The notes beneath the pieces are model-generated. The model saw nothing but the letters and a program-made list of their open reading frames with translations, was not told where the DNA came from and made no database searches. Source: Megalonaias nervosa (taxonomy: Eukaryota > Mollusca > Bivalvia > Unionida > Unionidae). Taken from it: 64,000 nt of DNA. Both the position numbers and the translations under genes were made by a program. Below, in pieces: positions 24,361-35,189 of this stretch (within the stretch, counting starts at the first letter, position 1; every line of letters begins with the position of its first letter). The stretch covers positions 98,561 to 162,560 of the forward strand of contig JAECUM010003705.1 of assembly GCA_016617855.1 (NCBI GenBank). The letters are read 5' to 3'.

Positions 24361-24882
24361 CTACAAAGGGTCATGACCAAAATCAATATAGCTCCCGCTG
24401 TAGGACAACATTCAAAATATATCACTACTAACTTAACACAGAATGTAATAGTATATATGATAGGCTACAAAAACAATAAGCAGACTGGGACCAGAACATG
24501 AACTTTGATTTGTGCACGTCAGATCTCTACTGCCTAAGGGATCAAATTTAATCAGATTGTGACAAATATTCAATACTGTTTTGAATAGTAAATTAATATA
24601 TAAAGCATCCATTTAATGAAATGTCTAGCAACAATTTTTACAACATTTTTGCAAGGTTCAAATTAATCTGTTTTCATCCCACCTCAGTCTATCCAATAAT
24701 TATTTATATGCTGAAATAAATGAAATAATATGATGGCAGTTAATTAGAGTTGAAAGTATACATCTGTCACCCTTATACAACATCTTTATTTGGGGTGGGT
24801 TGGGAGAAGACCATCTACTGCAAAATAAGACTAGCAGACTGAATTGTACGTCTACTTAACATAATGCATAAGTGTGTGTTAC

Positions 24883-25048
24883 CTTTGATGATAGGAGAAG
24901 TATTTGGTATACTAAAGCTGGAAGGTCTTGCAAGTCTAGCTCTTTAAACTGCCGCAGAATTTTCTCAATGACAAATTTCAGTTCATCACTGGTCAGAGGC
25001 ACATCACGGAACATTGCAGCAAGATGAATCACACACTTGGCGTCCCAC
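24883..25048 (-). CDS. FANCI: FANCI exon 6
   Basis: Encodes WDAKCVIHLAAMFRDVPLT, then SDELKFVIEKILRQFKELDL, then QDLPALVYQILLLSSK. Vertebrate FANCI reads W..QYVIQLTSMFKDVPLT and later IPPLVYQLLVLSSK at the same positions. Acceptor is CTATCAG, donor GTAACA. The first base completes a Lys codon begun by exon 5 and the exon ends in phase 0. This is part of the N-terminal helical solenoid. It is the best conserved exon in the window and the clearest evidence for the gene's identity. Confidence 0.95.
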
Positions 25049-25867
25049 CTGATAGGAAAATGTTTAGAAAACTATATGAGAATTATTCTCAAAATTTGGC
25101 ATGACATTTTGTGGTAAGAAGTAAAAGGTGTGAGTTATTTGTTCTTTTATAACAAAATTCCATGGTTCACAAGCTTTCATCATTAAGCCCAACCCTTTGA
25201 GTTTACAACATACGAGCTGGGTCCTATGAGCTTATCATAGGAAGAAACACATTTTAAAGTAAAATATGTTTCTTCTAGAATACCAGATAATAATAGAGCA
25301 GGTGATTATCTCCTACAATGCAAATCCAAACAGAAAAAAGGATGTTAACAATGTATTAGGCTTGCTTAATCATTAAATGTGCTAAAACATCATGTGCTTA
25401 TTAAAACAAATCAAATATTACAGATTGGTGCCAAATCTAAAATTACAGATTGGTGCCAGATCCCTTTGTTTATCAGTCACAACTGGAACAAAAGTGCACG
25501 GTCTTCTAGGGATGTAACTGCAAGGAGCACTTAGAAGGGAGTGCTGTATTAAGATCGGGTATTTCATATTTTACAACAGAAAATGATTTCTGATTCAAAT
25601 ACATAACCTGACTATAAAATACACTATGATAATTGATAAACAAAGGCTTGGAAGGGCATACCCATATTGTGATTGGATAGGTAATATTGAGAAGAAAAAA
25701 AAAACAGTTCACAATTTTAAAAAATGGTTTCGTCTTTAGCCTGATCATTAAAGAGGAGAACAGATGATGAAGGTTGCAAGCATATATTAGGTAGTGATTA
25801 GTCTGTGAGGTGGAGGAAGATGGCATTGTATCTTTTTTATTCTTATTCTGTGAGACTGGTACATGAT

Positions 25868-26080
25868 AGGTTTGGTTTGGTGGATTTAATGCCATCTATA
25901 AGCACAGGAGAGGCTATACATGGCAGCCAGTAAATTTGGTGGAGAAAATAAACCTGCAAGGACCACAGAAATGATGATTGGTCCATAAGAAGCTAATGGC
26001 AAGTTTTCTTGCATACCCATGTTGGCCAAGCCAAGACTCAATCCTATGCAGACAAGGTAAGATCTAGCAAGGTGAATCAA
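25868..26080 (-). mobile_element. tRNA-related SINE, degraded head
   Basis: In reverse complement the body reads 'ggattgagtcttggc', 'ttggccaacatgggtatg', 'ccaccaaatttactggctgc' and ends 'ggcattaaatccaccaaacc'. The same ordered body occurs at 56808-57010, so both are copies of one family. Confidence 0.65.
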
Positions 26081-26940
26081 ATTATAATTTTTTTTTTTTA
26101 CAGTGTGATATAGAAAATCCATGATTTTTACATAGCTGGTCAATCATGATCTCATTAAATCAAAACAGTTCCGGCACTTTAAATAGTTGGGAGAGTGGCA
26201 CTGATGATTAGAAACTTTTATTTTATAAAAGGGGTTTTCAACACTGTTAACTTTTTAACAAAAAAACTAGCTGCTGTTTGTACTGAGAGGCAACTAAAAC
26301 AGTAAAATGAGCAGGTCTGTCATTCCACAGTCATTCAACCCCTTGCCCCTGATATTGCATGTATAGATAACAGCATTTCATACATAAAATACAGTGCTAC
26401 ATCATCATCATCATCATCATCATCATCAATCCCTTAACCCAAGAGGTTGTTGGGGCACCACAGTTAACTTTACAACTAATTCTCTCCCACTTTCCCTGTT
26501 CTCTACTGCCCTTAGGATCTCCAATCCCATGCCTCTCCACTCCTTAAGGTTCTCTTCCCACCTCTTTTTTTGTCTGCCTCTTCTTCTGCACCCTCACATT
26601 GTGCTTTGCAAGATTGTTTTTCCCAGTCCAGAAGATCTTGAGATGACCCCGTACCACTTCAGTTTGCGCTTTTTTACAGTGGTCAAGAGGTCTTCATAGG
26701 GTCTGATGGCTCACTGGATTCTGCTGTGGACCTCTTTGTTAGTTACATGGTCAATGTATGAGATGCCCATGATCTTGCGACAGTATCTCATTTAGAAGCT
26801 CTGAATCCTTCTTTGTAGATCTGATGTGAGCATCTATGTTTCACAAGCATACAGAAAGATGGATATGACAATCGAGCGCATCAGCCTTATTTTGGAACCA
26901 AGAGCAATGTTGGTATCTTTCCATATTGGTCTCAACCTTG

Positions 26941-27875
26941 TGTTACATATATGTAATTAAACTGCTTGTGTGTTAGTTTTAAAATTCTTTTTTATTTTAA
27001 TTTTGTTTCATTACATTTTATTGTAATGATTATTTTCACGGGATTCGATATTTTTTTAAGTAAATTCTGTTTATTTAGAACGTAAAACCTATTACAGAAG
27101 CATTATTTTTAGCTCACTCTGGTACACAGATTTGTAAACATCGAGTGATAACGATTGGCTATTTCCAAGGTCATTTCAGCCCGCACGTTAACTGGATTGT
27201 AAACAGTCTTTCTTTTTTTTATATATTCTCAGTGTAAGAATTTGGTTCTTAGATAGGGCTATTCTTGCATACGTGATAAATGGCATTTTATTTTGTTGCG
27301 ATGTTCAGATTAGTATATCACATAGCCTATAATGTGGAATACCATGTGATCTAAAATCGAGGCTTAAAATAGCTATTTTCTACTAGATCGGGTCAGAGTC
27401 GCTCTTAACCCTTGAGGGAATAAGGTGTTTTCTAATAGTTGTTGCAAGTTTGATTTTCATTTGTTTTTAGAATTTAATAATTTATTCTTTAGAAAACTAA
27501 AGAAGAGTACTTTTTTTTAATAAAAAATTCTGGGAGAAATAAATTCAGTGGAAATTTATTCTGGAGTTATATGGAAACATAAACTGTGATTCAATCGAGG
27601 ATCTGTTACCACCAGTACAACGGTCTCATTTGATGTCATCGCCTCCATACTGGAATTTCATTGAGATTCGAACCTGGATTTTATTGGAACTGTTTATTGA
27701 TAGGACTTGATTTTTCAATCTTAGGATTAAATTTTGGATTATATTCACAAAACGTAAGTCCTATTTCCAATTTTTACATTGTTTTCTAGGGAAATAAATT
27801 ATTTTGTTAAAATATACAAAGCTTGTTGGCTTCACTCTTTCCTCTTGTTATTTCTGTATGAGTCTAATCGCAACA
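26941..27875. mobile_element. Solo LTR, 935 bp, inside LINE copy A
   Basis: Starts TGTTACATATATG and ends CGCAACA (TG...CA ends). It is flanked by the 4-bp duplication CTTG (26937-26940 and 27876-27879). LINE copy B at 51660-51690 preserves the unoccupied site, reading across this point without a gap, so the borders are exact. No internal retroviral-type genes are present, as expected after LTR-LTR recombination. Orientation is not certain. Confidence 0.88.
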
Positions 27876-28084
27876 CTTGTTATTGCTGCTGTTGTCTGGG
27901 CAATCCTGCAAAGCAGTTCTGGTTTGGAGCCCTCGTCTGTGATAATTGATCCCAAGCTTGTGACTTTCCAACTTTTGTCCAATGACCCTTATTTCTGCAC
28001 TGATGCCATTGGTGTCATTTGCCATCAGTTTGGTTTTTAAGGCACTAATCTCCATACTGTATACTGTGGAGGTTGTATCGAGCA

Positions 28085-29192
28085 CTAAACCAAGTCAGCC
28101 AGTTCTTTTTCATATCCTGCTAAGCCATCAATATCATCTGCGAAGTGAAGGTTGGTGATTGTTCTTCCTCCGATGCTGACAGTACCCTTGTGGTCATGCA
28201 GTCATCCTCCATGATCCTTTCCAGGAAAATGTTGAAGAATGTAGGTGACAGTATATATCCCTGTCTGGCTCCAACTATTATTTGAAACCAATCTCCTCTA
28301 CTGCCATTGATGAGGACAGCACTGGTGGTTTTGTCATAGAGGTGCTCAACAAACTGCACAAGGTCTGAGCTGATGTTGCACTTCCTCATAGTTACCCATA
28401 AGGCCGCAAGCCATACCCTACCAAAGGCCTTTTTGAAATCTATAAAGATGTGGTATTGATTCTGCTGAGGCTGAAGGTATTTCTCGCTAAGGAGTCTGAG
28501 ATTGAAGATTTGTTCTGTGGTACTTCCTCCTGCTCGAAAGACTGCCTGCTCTTCAGCAATAATTTTCTCTGCTTGAGCCTTTAGTCTTTTGAGAATTATC
28601 TTCAGCATGACTTTGCTCGGGTGACTGATCAGACCGATGGTTCTGTAGTTTTGGCATAGCTGTTGGTTTCCTCTCTTGGGAAGCACGATGACCAAGGACT
28701 GAGTCCATGTGGTGGGCCATTCTCCTGTCTGCCATTTCTTGTTGCAGATTGTTGTTAGGACTGTGACTATCTCTTCTCCTGCTTGAATGAGCTCTTCTGG
28801 TATGTTGTCAACACCGGCAGACTTTTCTTTCTTTAGTAACCTAACTGCAATTTCTACTTCCTCAGAATGGGGTTGTCATCAATTTCTTCTGCCTGAGGGC
28901 AATTTAGTACTGCCGGATCTCCTTGGGTCTTATGATTGTACAATTCTGAGCAGTATTCTGTCCATCACTTCAGGATCTCTTGATCTTCTGTAAAGCATTT
29001 TCCTGATTTGTCTTGGACGGTGGTAGTTTTCCCTTGTTTATGGGTTGTGAGATCTTTCACCAGTTGATATGCCATTTTGCTGTCATTTCTACTCAGACTG
29101 TCTTCGATTTTGCAGCATTGTCTTTCTATCCAGGATTCCTTTGCCTTCTTCATGCTTTTCCTGATCATGTTGTTTATCTCTCTGTATTTTTA
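28085..29192 (-). pseudogene. Reverse transcriptase part of LINE copy A
   Basis: Minus-strand frames include LCQNYRTIGLISHPSKVMLK, IIAEEQAVFRAGGSTTEQIF, IFIDFKKAFGRVWLAALW and GARQGYILSPTFFNIFLERI, the RT fingers and palm of a LINE. A FADDIDGLA segment, the catalytic box, is intact at about 28112-28140 but in a shifted frame. Stops and shifts divide it, for example between 28700 and 28965, so it cannot make a full protein. Confidence 0.85.
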
Positions 29193-29200
29193 AGTGCTAC

Positions 29201-29270
29201 ATTGTTGTTTAATCTAGTACTTAATAATAAAGGGTATTGTTGTTTAATCTAGTAATTAATAATAAAAAAG
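29201..29270. repeat. 35-bp direct duplication
   Basis: 'attgttgtttaatctagta' followed by 'ttaataataaa' occurs twice, at 29201 and 29236, with a few differences. It abuts the LINE target duplication. Confidence 0.8.
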
Positions 29271-31013
29271 AACAACAAAGTCAAACCCAAATATTTACAT
29301 ATACCACTCTTATGACTGTCCTGTTTAAATATAAATGGTACCCATGGAAGGCAGTTATGCCAGAATACTCTGAGTACTCAAGGGTTCATGTGAAAATGAT
29401 ACAAAATTCTAAACTGCATCTATGGATGACCAGACCACATTAAAAGTGCATTTCCCTCAGTCCCAATCATATTTAATTGGAATGGTCCTTGGCAATACAA
29501 ACACTCGATACTGGAAAATGAAGAAAATATGAACTAGAAAAAAGGTAAAAGTAAAACTGTTCAGGGCAAGTCACTTTTCCAAAGTCACTAGACCTAAAAA
29601 AGTGAATGGGAAATTCCCCAGACCTGTAAAAACATACGCATTATTTTGAACAAAATGTTCACGAAACAAATGAGACATGGGATTTCCACATCTCTGAGGC
29701 CACAATAGTGCATATGAGTAAGGTATAAATCAGGGCTCAGGAAACCGTTTTACTCTCATCCTGACCAGACAAAAATGTTCAGATCATTGAAGAATGTATT
29801 ATATACGCATCCCTAGGCCAAATAGATGTCCATTTGCATCTCAAGAGTAAATCCAAGTTCATTTTCAACTCTTAACATGCACTAAATATTCAACATCACT
29901 TAACATTTAGTATGACAATTATAGATTATTTTAATCCAATTTACCTGCATTTTATCAGTCTATAACATATTGCAAAGGAAGCTGTATTTCAATTTTGCAC
30001 ATGTACCTGCTGTAAGCATGACATTAAAATGCTTAAAAATCATGAACATGTTATGCTGCACTTTCACAGATAGTCTTTGATTTCTCTATGGTATTCACAC
30101 TTACAGTGATACTTGTCAGCAATTTAGACATTGTCTGGATGTGATGAAAGTTTCCCATTCAGTAAGTTTCACACATCTTTACAAGTCAAACTTTCAAGAA
30201 TTTAAGACGCTGAGAATGTCATTATCTTGTTACTTTTCATCTGACCAGACAGTGTTACACATGGCTCAGGTTACTAGTATTTTGAAGACTGAAGCTTTGT
30301 TGACAAGCAATTACATACTTGTATAAATATCTAAAGGAATCATTTTCTTCAACTTGACAATGTGTTAATACAAGAGATCTGGGGCAAACGTAATTGTATC
30401 CGACCAGATAAAAATCATAAGATCTGGACATTCTCTTTCTCTTATCTTCTATAATCTCTAACTGTTAAAGATGTGTGATAGCTCGTTGAAAAGGAAAATT
30501 GACATTAAAATGACAGCAACAATACTGAAAGGTGTTGCTGTAAATGTGAATCTCACTTAAGAAATCAAGGGCTATGTGTGCAACCACAATTTCTCAAGTT
30601 ATAAATCTGGTCTATTAATAAGTGTATCTAGGTGGACATATATGTGAACACAATATGTTCATGGTTTTTATCAAGCTTTCATCAGGTACCTGCAGTTCTT
30701 TAGTAGAAGTGTGAGTAGCGTAGTGAACTGTACCTACCACGCTGAATATAGAGAGGACAGGGATGAGTATCTGTTGCAACTCACTTGTTCCATGTTTAGA
30801 AAAAACAAACAACTTCCTGAGCCCTGAAACCTGGAGACATATACAGAGAGACAGCCACAATCATCTGTGTACTAGAAACTGATACAAACAGAAACATAAG
30901 ATGATGAAGAGATGGAAGGCTGGCTAGATGGAAGGATGGGCAGACAAGTGAAATATTACATTCTATTGGTGGGTATGAATGTCAGTGTTATGTGTCATAG
31001 TATCAGCTCTTAC

Positions 31014-31139
31014 TTGCATGAACACAGAGTGTTCAGAATATGGTTCTTGTATTCTGCCCCACTCAAATGGCTCCCACCATACAAGATGTTTTCCTGGATC
31101 GCCATGGCTGACAGCAGTTTGGGAAATAGCTCAAAGGCT
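31014..31139 (-). CDS. FANCI: FANCI exon 5
   Basis: Encodes AFELFPKLLSAMAIQENILY, then GGSHLSGAEYKNHILNTLCS, then C, plus one carried base at the start and two at the end. Vertebrate FANCI reads [20 protein letters not shown] then [20 protein letters not shown]. Acceptor GTTACAG, donor GTAAGA. The carried bases complete Lys codons on both sides, in phase with exons 4 and 6. Plus-strand frames over this interval are antisense shadows. Confidence 0.94.
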
Positions 31140-31916
31140 CTGTAACGAATTTAAATTACTTGTCTAAGACATATAGTTGTACTGACCCAAATGGCCATAT
31201 AATCAAGTCAGACAATAGCTTAAACAGCATGTACACTGGGGTAATAAGTATGTTAGAAAAGTGCAAGATGAAATTTAGCAGCAAGTCTACTCTAGATTTG
31301 CAAAAAGAGAGAATTTTCTAAATAAACAGGGGATCAAAAAATGTAAACAAGAAAGAAATTGCAAAAATATTGCAATCTTTTGTGTATTTAGTTTATTTTC
31401 AGCATCACGCTTTGAAAAAGAGCACGAATTCGAAATAGACCCCAAAAGTGTCAATTAAAACTATGTAATCAATAAAATAAGAAAAATCCAATACAGACAA
31501 TCTGGAAGCTAATTAAATTAATTTTCTCTTTAAGAGTATTTCAGACCTATACTTGATTATTCACATTATCATTTGTACAAATGGCCTGTGATTATGTGCA
31601 AATATGCAGCTGTTTAAGATTCTGAAAACCTTATGTACTTTGCTAATCAGTCAAGTCCTACTGTAAACAATACAGATCCTGATCTATGTTGTTTGTTCTA
31701 CCAATAACTCCTAACAAACTGCATAGGCCCAGATTTGCCAGCACATTCTGCTGCAGCAGATATGGATCTGTGCACTTTGCAGTTGGACTGTATTTTTAAG
31801 CAATCATATATGGTACTTTATGTTGACTGAATTTACTTTAGGTATCACTGAGCATTACAACTGTTGGATAAAACATTTATACTTCTAGCTTCTATGATAC
31901 TTTTGCATGTGCTTAC
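31140..31916 (-). other. FANCI: FANCI intron 4 (777 bp)
   Basis: Between the exon 4 donor GTAAGC and the exon 5 acceptor. It holds a small palindromic MITE-like repeat (31655-31805) and otherwise AT-rich sequence with no visible feature. Confidence 0.75.
31655..31805. mobile_element. Small palindrome-rich MITE-like repeat
   Basis: Left 'cctactgtaaacaatacaga' with 'cctgatctatgttgtttg'; right 'ggatctgtgcactttgcagt' then 'tggactgtattttt' in roughly inverted order. The words 'cagatttgccagcacattctg' and 'tgcagcagatatggatctg' match the modules at 62346-62755. Confidence 0.5.
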
Positions 31917-32002
31917 TTTCCGCACTGTGTAGAACCATTCTTGACAGCATCGACATACATGAAAGTGAGTTCTCCAATGGAGGGTCCTGGTAGGGAATCC
32001 GC
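31917..32002 (-). CDS. FANCI: FANCI exon 4
   Basis: Encodes ADSLPGPSIGELTFMYVDAV then KNGSTQCG plus two carried bases. Vertebrate FANCI reads [20 protein letters not shown] then REGSLVNG. Acceptor TTTTCAG, donor GTAAGC. Entry phase 0 fits exon 3; the two carried bases plus the first base of exon 5 make Lys. A 1.2-kb transposon begins 43 bp upstream of the acceptor in the transcript sense. Confidence 0.93.
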
Positions 32003-32589
32003 CTGAAAATACATTCAGGCTTATTCCATCAAATTACCTACTCCCATGGCTGCCAACCTCATAGTACAAAAATACAGACTACTACGGACAAAAATATACT
32101 GATTTTCAGGAATAAATACTGATTTTTTAAAACTTTAATGCATATGTAACTATTTACAACATCTACAACCATCGGTAAAGGAGGACAGTAACTTAATTAT
32201 TTAATGTCAAAGATGCATGTGTTGCACTCTTGCACCTTCCAAACAGGCACCCTACCCTGTTCCAGTTGGGTACCCATTCTGAAGGTGCAAGAGTGCAGCA
32301 CACTCATACTCAGACACAGGCTGTTTAGAGAAGCCTTTTCCACACTTTGTTGTTGCAATCATTATCAATTTCAATGTACCATTTTTCCTTGATAGTCTGA
32401 ATTCTGTAAGATACACCAGTTTTGTTTTAGCACACGAGTAATCCTTCGTGATTTTACCGTCTGGAAAAATTGTGCAAAATATATCGCCAGCAACACTAGC
32501 AACTTAAAGTGGAAGATTCTCTCTGGTATTTTTAAATATTGTAAGTTCCGGCTGTTGGTGACAAAGCAGCAAGCTGATGTTGATTAGCT

Positions 32590-32784
32590 TTACATGTTGC
32601 TCTCTGTCATGGGTGCCTCCATGCCCAATAGTAAATCACAGTTACACAATTTGCAAAGCACAAAGTTTTCTCCTTTACTAGATGGTTTCACAAATCTAAA
32701 CATGATGGCATAATTGTTCTTCCAGTTCTGTTTTCTTTTCTTTGCTGGAGAAAATTCTGAATCTTCTGCTTTCCGTTTCGACAT
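32590..32784 (-). CDS. BED-like zinc finger fragment in the TIR element
   Basis: Begins MSKRKAEDSEFSPAKKRKQN, a basic nuclear-localisation-like start. Then MFRFVKPSSKGENFVLCKLC with a CxxC pair followed by NCDLLLGMEAP. The pattern F(V/T)xSxKGxxxxxCxxC is the start of the zinc finger that heads many hAT-type transposases. The His pair that should follow is not present and the frame stops soon after, so it is truncated. The equivalent in copy 2 has lost the start Met. Confidence 0.6.
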   Translation of the reverse strand: MSKRKAEDSEFSPAKKRKQNWKNNYAIMFRFVKPSSKGENFVLCKLCNCDLLLGMEAPMTESNM

Positions 32785-32832
32785 GATTAGAAGTTGAATA
32801 TTATGAAGATGAGATACAGTGATAACAGTAAC

Positions 32833-32996
32833 CACAAGGGCCAGTTACCAAGAAAATTAAGAGTATCCATGAAAGAATAGAGGGCCTTTGTGTGTGTGTG
32901 TGTGTGGGGTGGTCCAACCTTTACAATGTAACCCACCTACAAAGCCCTCTATTCAATGGCAGATATTCTTAATTTTCTTGGTAACGAGCCCCTGTG
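32833..32996. mobile_element. 164-bp hAT-like MITE nested in copy 1
   Basis: Terminal repeats of about 60 bp: left CACAAGGGCCAGTTACCAAG, right in reverse complement CACAGGGGCTCGTTACCAAG, both continuing 'aaaattaaga'. Flanked by ACAGTAAC (32825-32832) and GCAGCAAC (32997-33004), an 8-bp duplication with two differences. Copy 2 of the host element lacks it. The GT run (about 32889-32906) is its loop. CAnnGGG ends with 8-bp duplications fit hAT. Confidence 0.82.
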
Positions 32997-33784
32997 GCAG
33001 CAACTGTGGCTAAAGACTGGCATGGTAGCCTTGATTTTGAATGAACCAATCATATATTAGAACTCTGTATCCTTATAAACATGCAATACATTTACTCTCC
33101 AAATGGAACCAGGTGCCTCTTTTAAACAGAAAATTGCAAGGAAAGTTTAATTTAACTTTTTCATTTATAAAAAAAATGGATTTTTAACAAGAAAAATGTA
33201 CACCCCTATTCAGGTCCAAAATACAGGAAAAACGGGATACTTGGCAGCTATGTACTCCCTATCAGAGCATCTCTCTGTATCTCTCTCTTTCTCTCAAAAT
33301 CATAACAGATAACTTAAGCCCACAAATTCAGCAAAGGGGCAGCTTGAAGTAGTGGCCTGGGGAACAGAAGCTCATGAGTTACAAACCTGCTGTGGTTATT
33401 ATTATGTACCACTTCACATCCATACAGCTGACATTCTACCAACATCAACTGGGGATTTAACCTGCTAATAAAGTCCATCGCAGATGGCTCTAGTTATCAT
33501 TGCTCAAGGTTTAAAATCAATAGCATCAACAGTGTAGCTGTGGCATGACATGACCCATTAATGACCCATATACAGATATCATATGATATACAGGATTCTG
33601 ATAACCAAATGTGCAACTTTTCCTTGACTATGTAAATTGTCCAAATTGCCTGTCCTAAGTACAATAGAAACATGTCAGGCTTCACGTGACATACTTATTA
33701 TTTTAGTATATTTTGCAAATAGAACATAATTGTGACTTTGCTATATGAGCTTTATTTATTCAAATTATTAAATTTTGGTCAGAT

Positions 33785-34130
33785 CTTTAACAATTAATGG
33801 ATCATAAGCAGCCAACAGTTTGACCCAATTCAATGAAAAACAATTATCAGTCATCAGTCTGACCCAATTCAAATAATTAACAGCAAACAATCTGACCCAA
33901 TTCAACAATTAAAAGCCACTAGTTTGACCCAATTCAATCAAATGATAAATGGGCAATGTTTTGAAACCATTCAAATTAATGGTGCTAATAGACTGACACA
34001 ATTAAATCAAACTATGAACAGTCATTAGACTGACCCAATTCAATAAAATACTTAACACCTTAGTACCCAAGTACCTATGATAAAAACTCTGTACTAACCA
34101 TTCATTATTTGATCAAATGAGTGTTTATTG
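33785..34130. repeat. Tandem repeat, about 40-bp unit, array 1
   Basis: Units of 'agtttgacccaattcaatca' followed by 'aatgattaacagccaa' recur six to seven times. It ends with 'agtacccaagtacctatgat' and 'tttgatcaaatgagtg', an end shared with array 2 at 35190-35535. Confidence 0.8.
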
Positions 34131-34435
34131 ACCACATTGACCACATTCAATAGTGATGTAAGAAAACTTATTTGCTGGCGATGTGGATGCTTCAGATATG
34201 TACATGCTCTACCAAGAGTTTCTAAAAAATGTCTTTAAGGACCTAAAATAAACTCCATCCTAAAAACATGGGACCCATTTCTAAATGAAGTATCATGAAA
34301 TCAGGCACAGTTTCCATTAGTAGCAATCAACTGAAGAAAGAAAAAGAATGTAGTCCCAAGTGATGACATAATTATCTCCCAAATTAATGGGCTTATGCCT
34401 ACTATCACATTATTCAAGATGCCTTCATTCCATAC

Positions 34436-34566
34436 CTCCAGCATAAGCAGTCCAACTAAATCTGAGGCCTGTTTGTTGTTCATTTCATTTTTCTGTAGCA
34501 TATTAATACAGAACTTATAGACCTTCAATCTTCTAGATACACAGGCTGTATCATCTGGAGGGGAGC
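34436..34566 (-). CDS. FANCI: FANCI exon 3
   Basis: Encodes SPPDDTACVSRRLKVYKFCI, then NMLQKNEMNNKQASDLVGLL, then MLE, after two carried bases. Vertebrate FANCI reads [20 protein letters not shown] then ASEIIGLLMLE. Acceptor CTTTTCAG, donor GTATGG. The carried bases complete the Gly codon begun in exon 2. It lies between the two 40-bp repeat arrays. Confidence 0.95.
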
Positions 34567-34779
34567 CTGAAAAGAAAATATACACTTAAATTTCCATTTT
34601 AGAAATTTTACTTAGCAAACTAATTTCAAATGCATTCCATCAGATTATATAAAGGTCTGTTTTTCTCTGCCTTTCTTGACAAGGATTCCAAGAACTATGT
34701 CAATTCCCTGCATGCAATGTAGGTTTGTTTAAGCTAATGCCAAATGACTACTTTAGATAAACAAGTTTACTATTCAATG

Positions 34780-34781
<2 letters not shown>

Positions 34782-34813
<32 letters not shown>

Positions 34814-34915
34814 TGTGTGAATGTATCCATGTATGTATGTATGTATGTATGTATGCGTGAATGTATATATGTATGCATGTATGTATGTACGTGTGTGTGT
34901 GTGTGTGTGTGTGTG
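34782..34915. repeat. GTAT and GT microsatellite
   Basis: Imperfect TATG/GTAT runs ending in a GT run, creating a false Met-Tyr-Val-Cys reading frame. Confidence 0.9.
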
Positions 34916-35189
34916 TTTAATGGCACATCTACATAATCCTGACTCTACATCTAAATTAAAAGTTTACTCTAAATATGTGAAAATTGTTCAACACTTTAGA
35001 ATGATAAACTCCAAATTAATGTCCTACAATATATCAAGTAAACATGCAAAACTTCTTTAAAAGGTATAAAAAAAAAAGATAAAGATAAAAGGAAAATTCC
35101 TTAAAAGCATGTTCAAATATAATTGGTAAAGTTGTTAAAATTTATAAAATGATATATTAAATAAAAGACAAAGGTAATAACTATATCTG

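Larger units (their letters stand above)
12287..24882 (-). other. FANCI: FANCI intron 6 (about 12.6 kb), carrying a 6.7-kb transposon
   Basis: Bounded by the exon 6 donor (GTAACA) and the exon 7 acceptor (CATATAG). It holds a SINE (12370-12553), a hAT transposase fragment (14007-14273), a possible inverted-repeat element (about 14485-15790) with TC and AAG microsatellites, the large TIR element at 17461-24135, and an interspersed repeat (24235-24360). I see nothing supportable in 12570-14000 or 15900-17450. Confidence 0.75.
26403..29192 (-). mobile_element. LINE copy A (non-LTR retrotransposon), 5'-truncated
   Basis: On the minus strand this is the RT and 3' part of an endonuclease/RT LINE ending in a GATGAT tail, seen as ATC repeats from 26401. 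The 10-bp target duplication AGTGCTACAT flanks it (26393-26402 and 29193-29202). Against copy B (49295-53312) it lacks the 5' half, including the endonuclease. It is split by a solo LTR at 26941-27875. It lies in FANCI intron 5 in the gene's sense orientation. Confidence 0.92.
25049..31013 (-). other. FANCI: FANCI intron 5 (about 6 kb)
   Basis: Bounded by the exon 5 donor (GTAAGA) and the exon 6 acceptor (CTATCAG). It holds a SINE (25868-26080), a 5'-truncated LINE on the gene's sense strand (26403-29192) with a solo LTR inside it, and a 35-bp duplication next to the LINE (29201-29270). 29280-31010 shows no supportable feature. Confidence 0.75.
32045..33252 (-). mobile_element. TIR element with 6-bp TSD and BED-like zinc finger, copy 1
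   Basis: Left end CATGGCTGCCAAC, right end in reverse complement CATAGCTGCCAAG. Flanked by TACTCC at 32039-32044 and 33253-33258. The copy at 51904-53011 has the same ends and also a 6-bp duplication. The interior holds an 83-bp perfect-arm hairpin (about 32219-32303), a zinc finger reading frame and, in this copy only, a nested MITE (32833-32996). hAT-like groups with 5-6 bp duplications are the closest fit (inference). No transposase catalytic region is present, so it is non-autonomous. Confidence 0.85.
32003..34435 (-). other. FANCI: FANCI intron 3 (about 2.4 kb)
   Basis: Half of it is the nested TIR element at 32045-33252. The rest holds a repeat array (33785-34130) and nothing else recognisable. 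Confidence 0.75.

Noticed and set aside
29950..30020. Minus-strand acceptor- and donor-like pair that looked like a small exon
   Set aside because: All three frames contain stops and none resembles FANCI.
30615..30860. Minus-strand frame with LQQILIPVLSIFSVV, first taken as a FANCI exon
   Set aside because: Exon 5 at 31014-31139 matches FANCI in full and joins exons 4 and 6 in phase, leaving no residues for this frame to supply.
30912..31167. Plus-strand Cys-containing frames with a signal-peptide-like start
   Set aside because: They are antisense to FANCI exon 5.
33340..33480. Possible SINE head ('gtggcctggggaacagaagc')
   Set aside because: No convincing B box, tail or target duplication.
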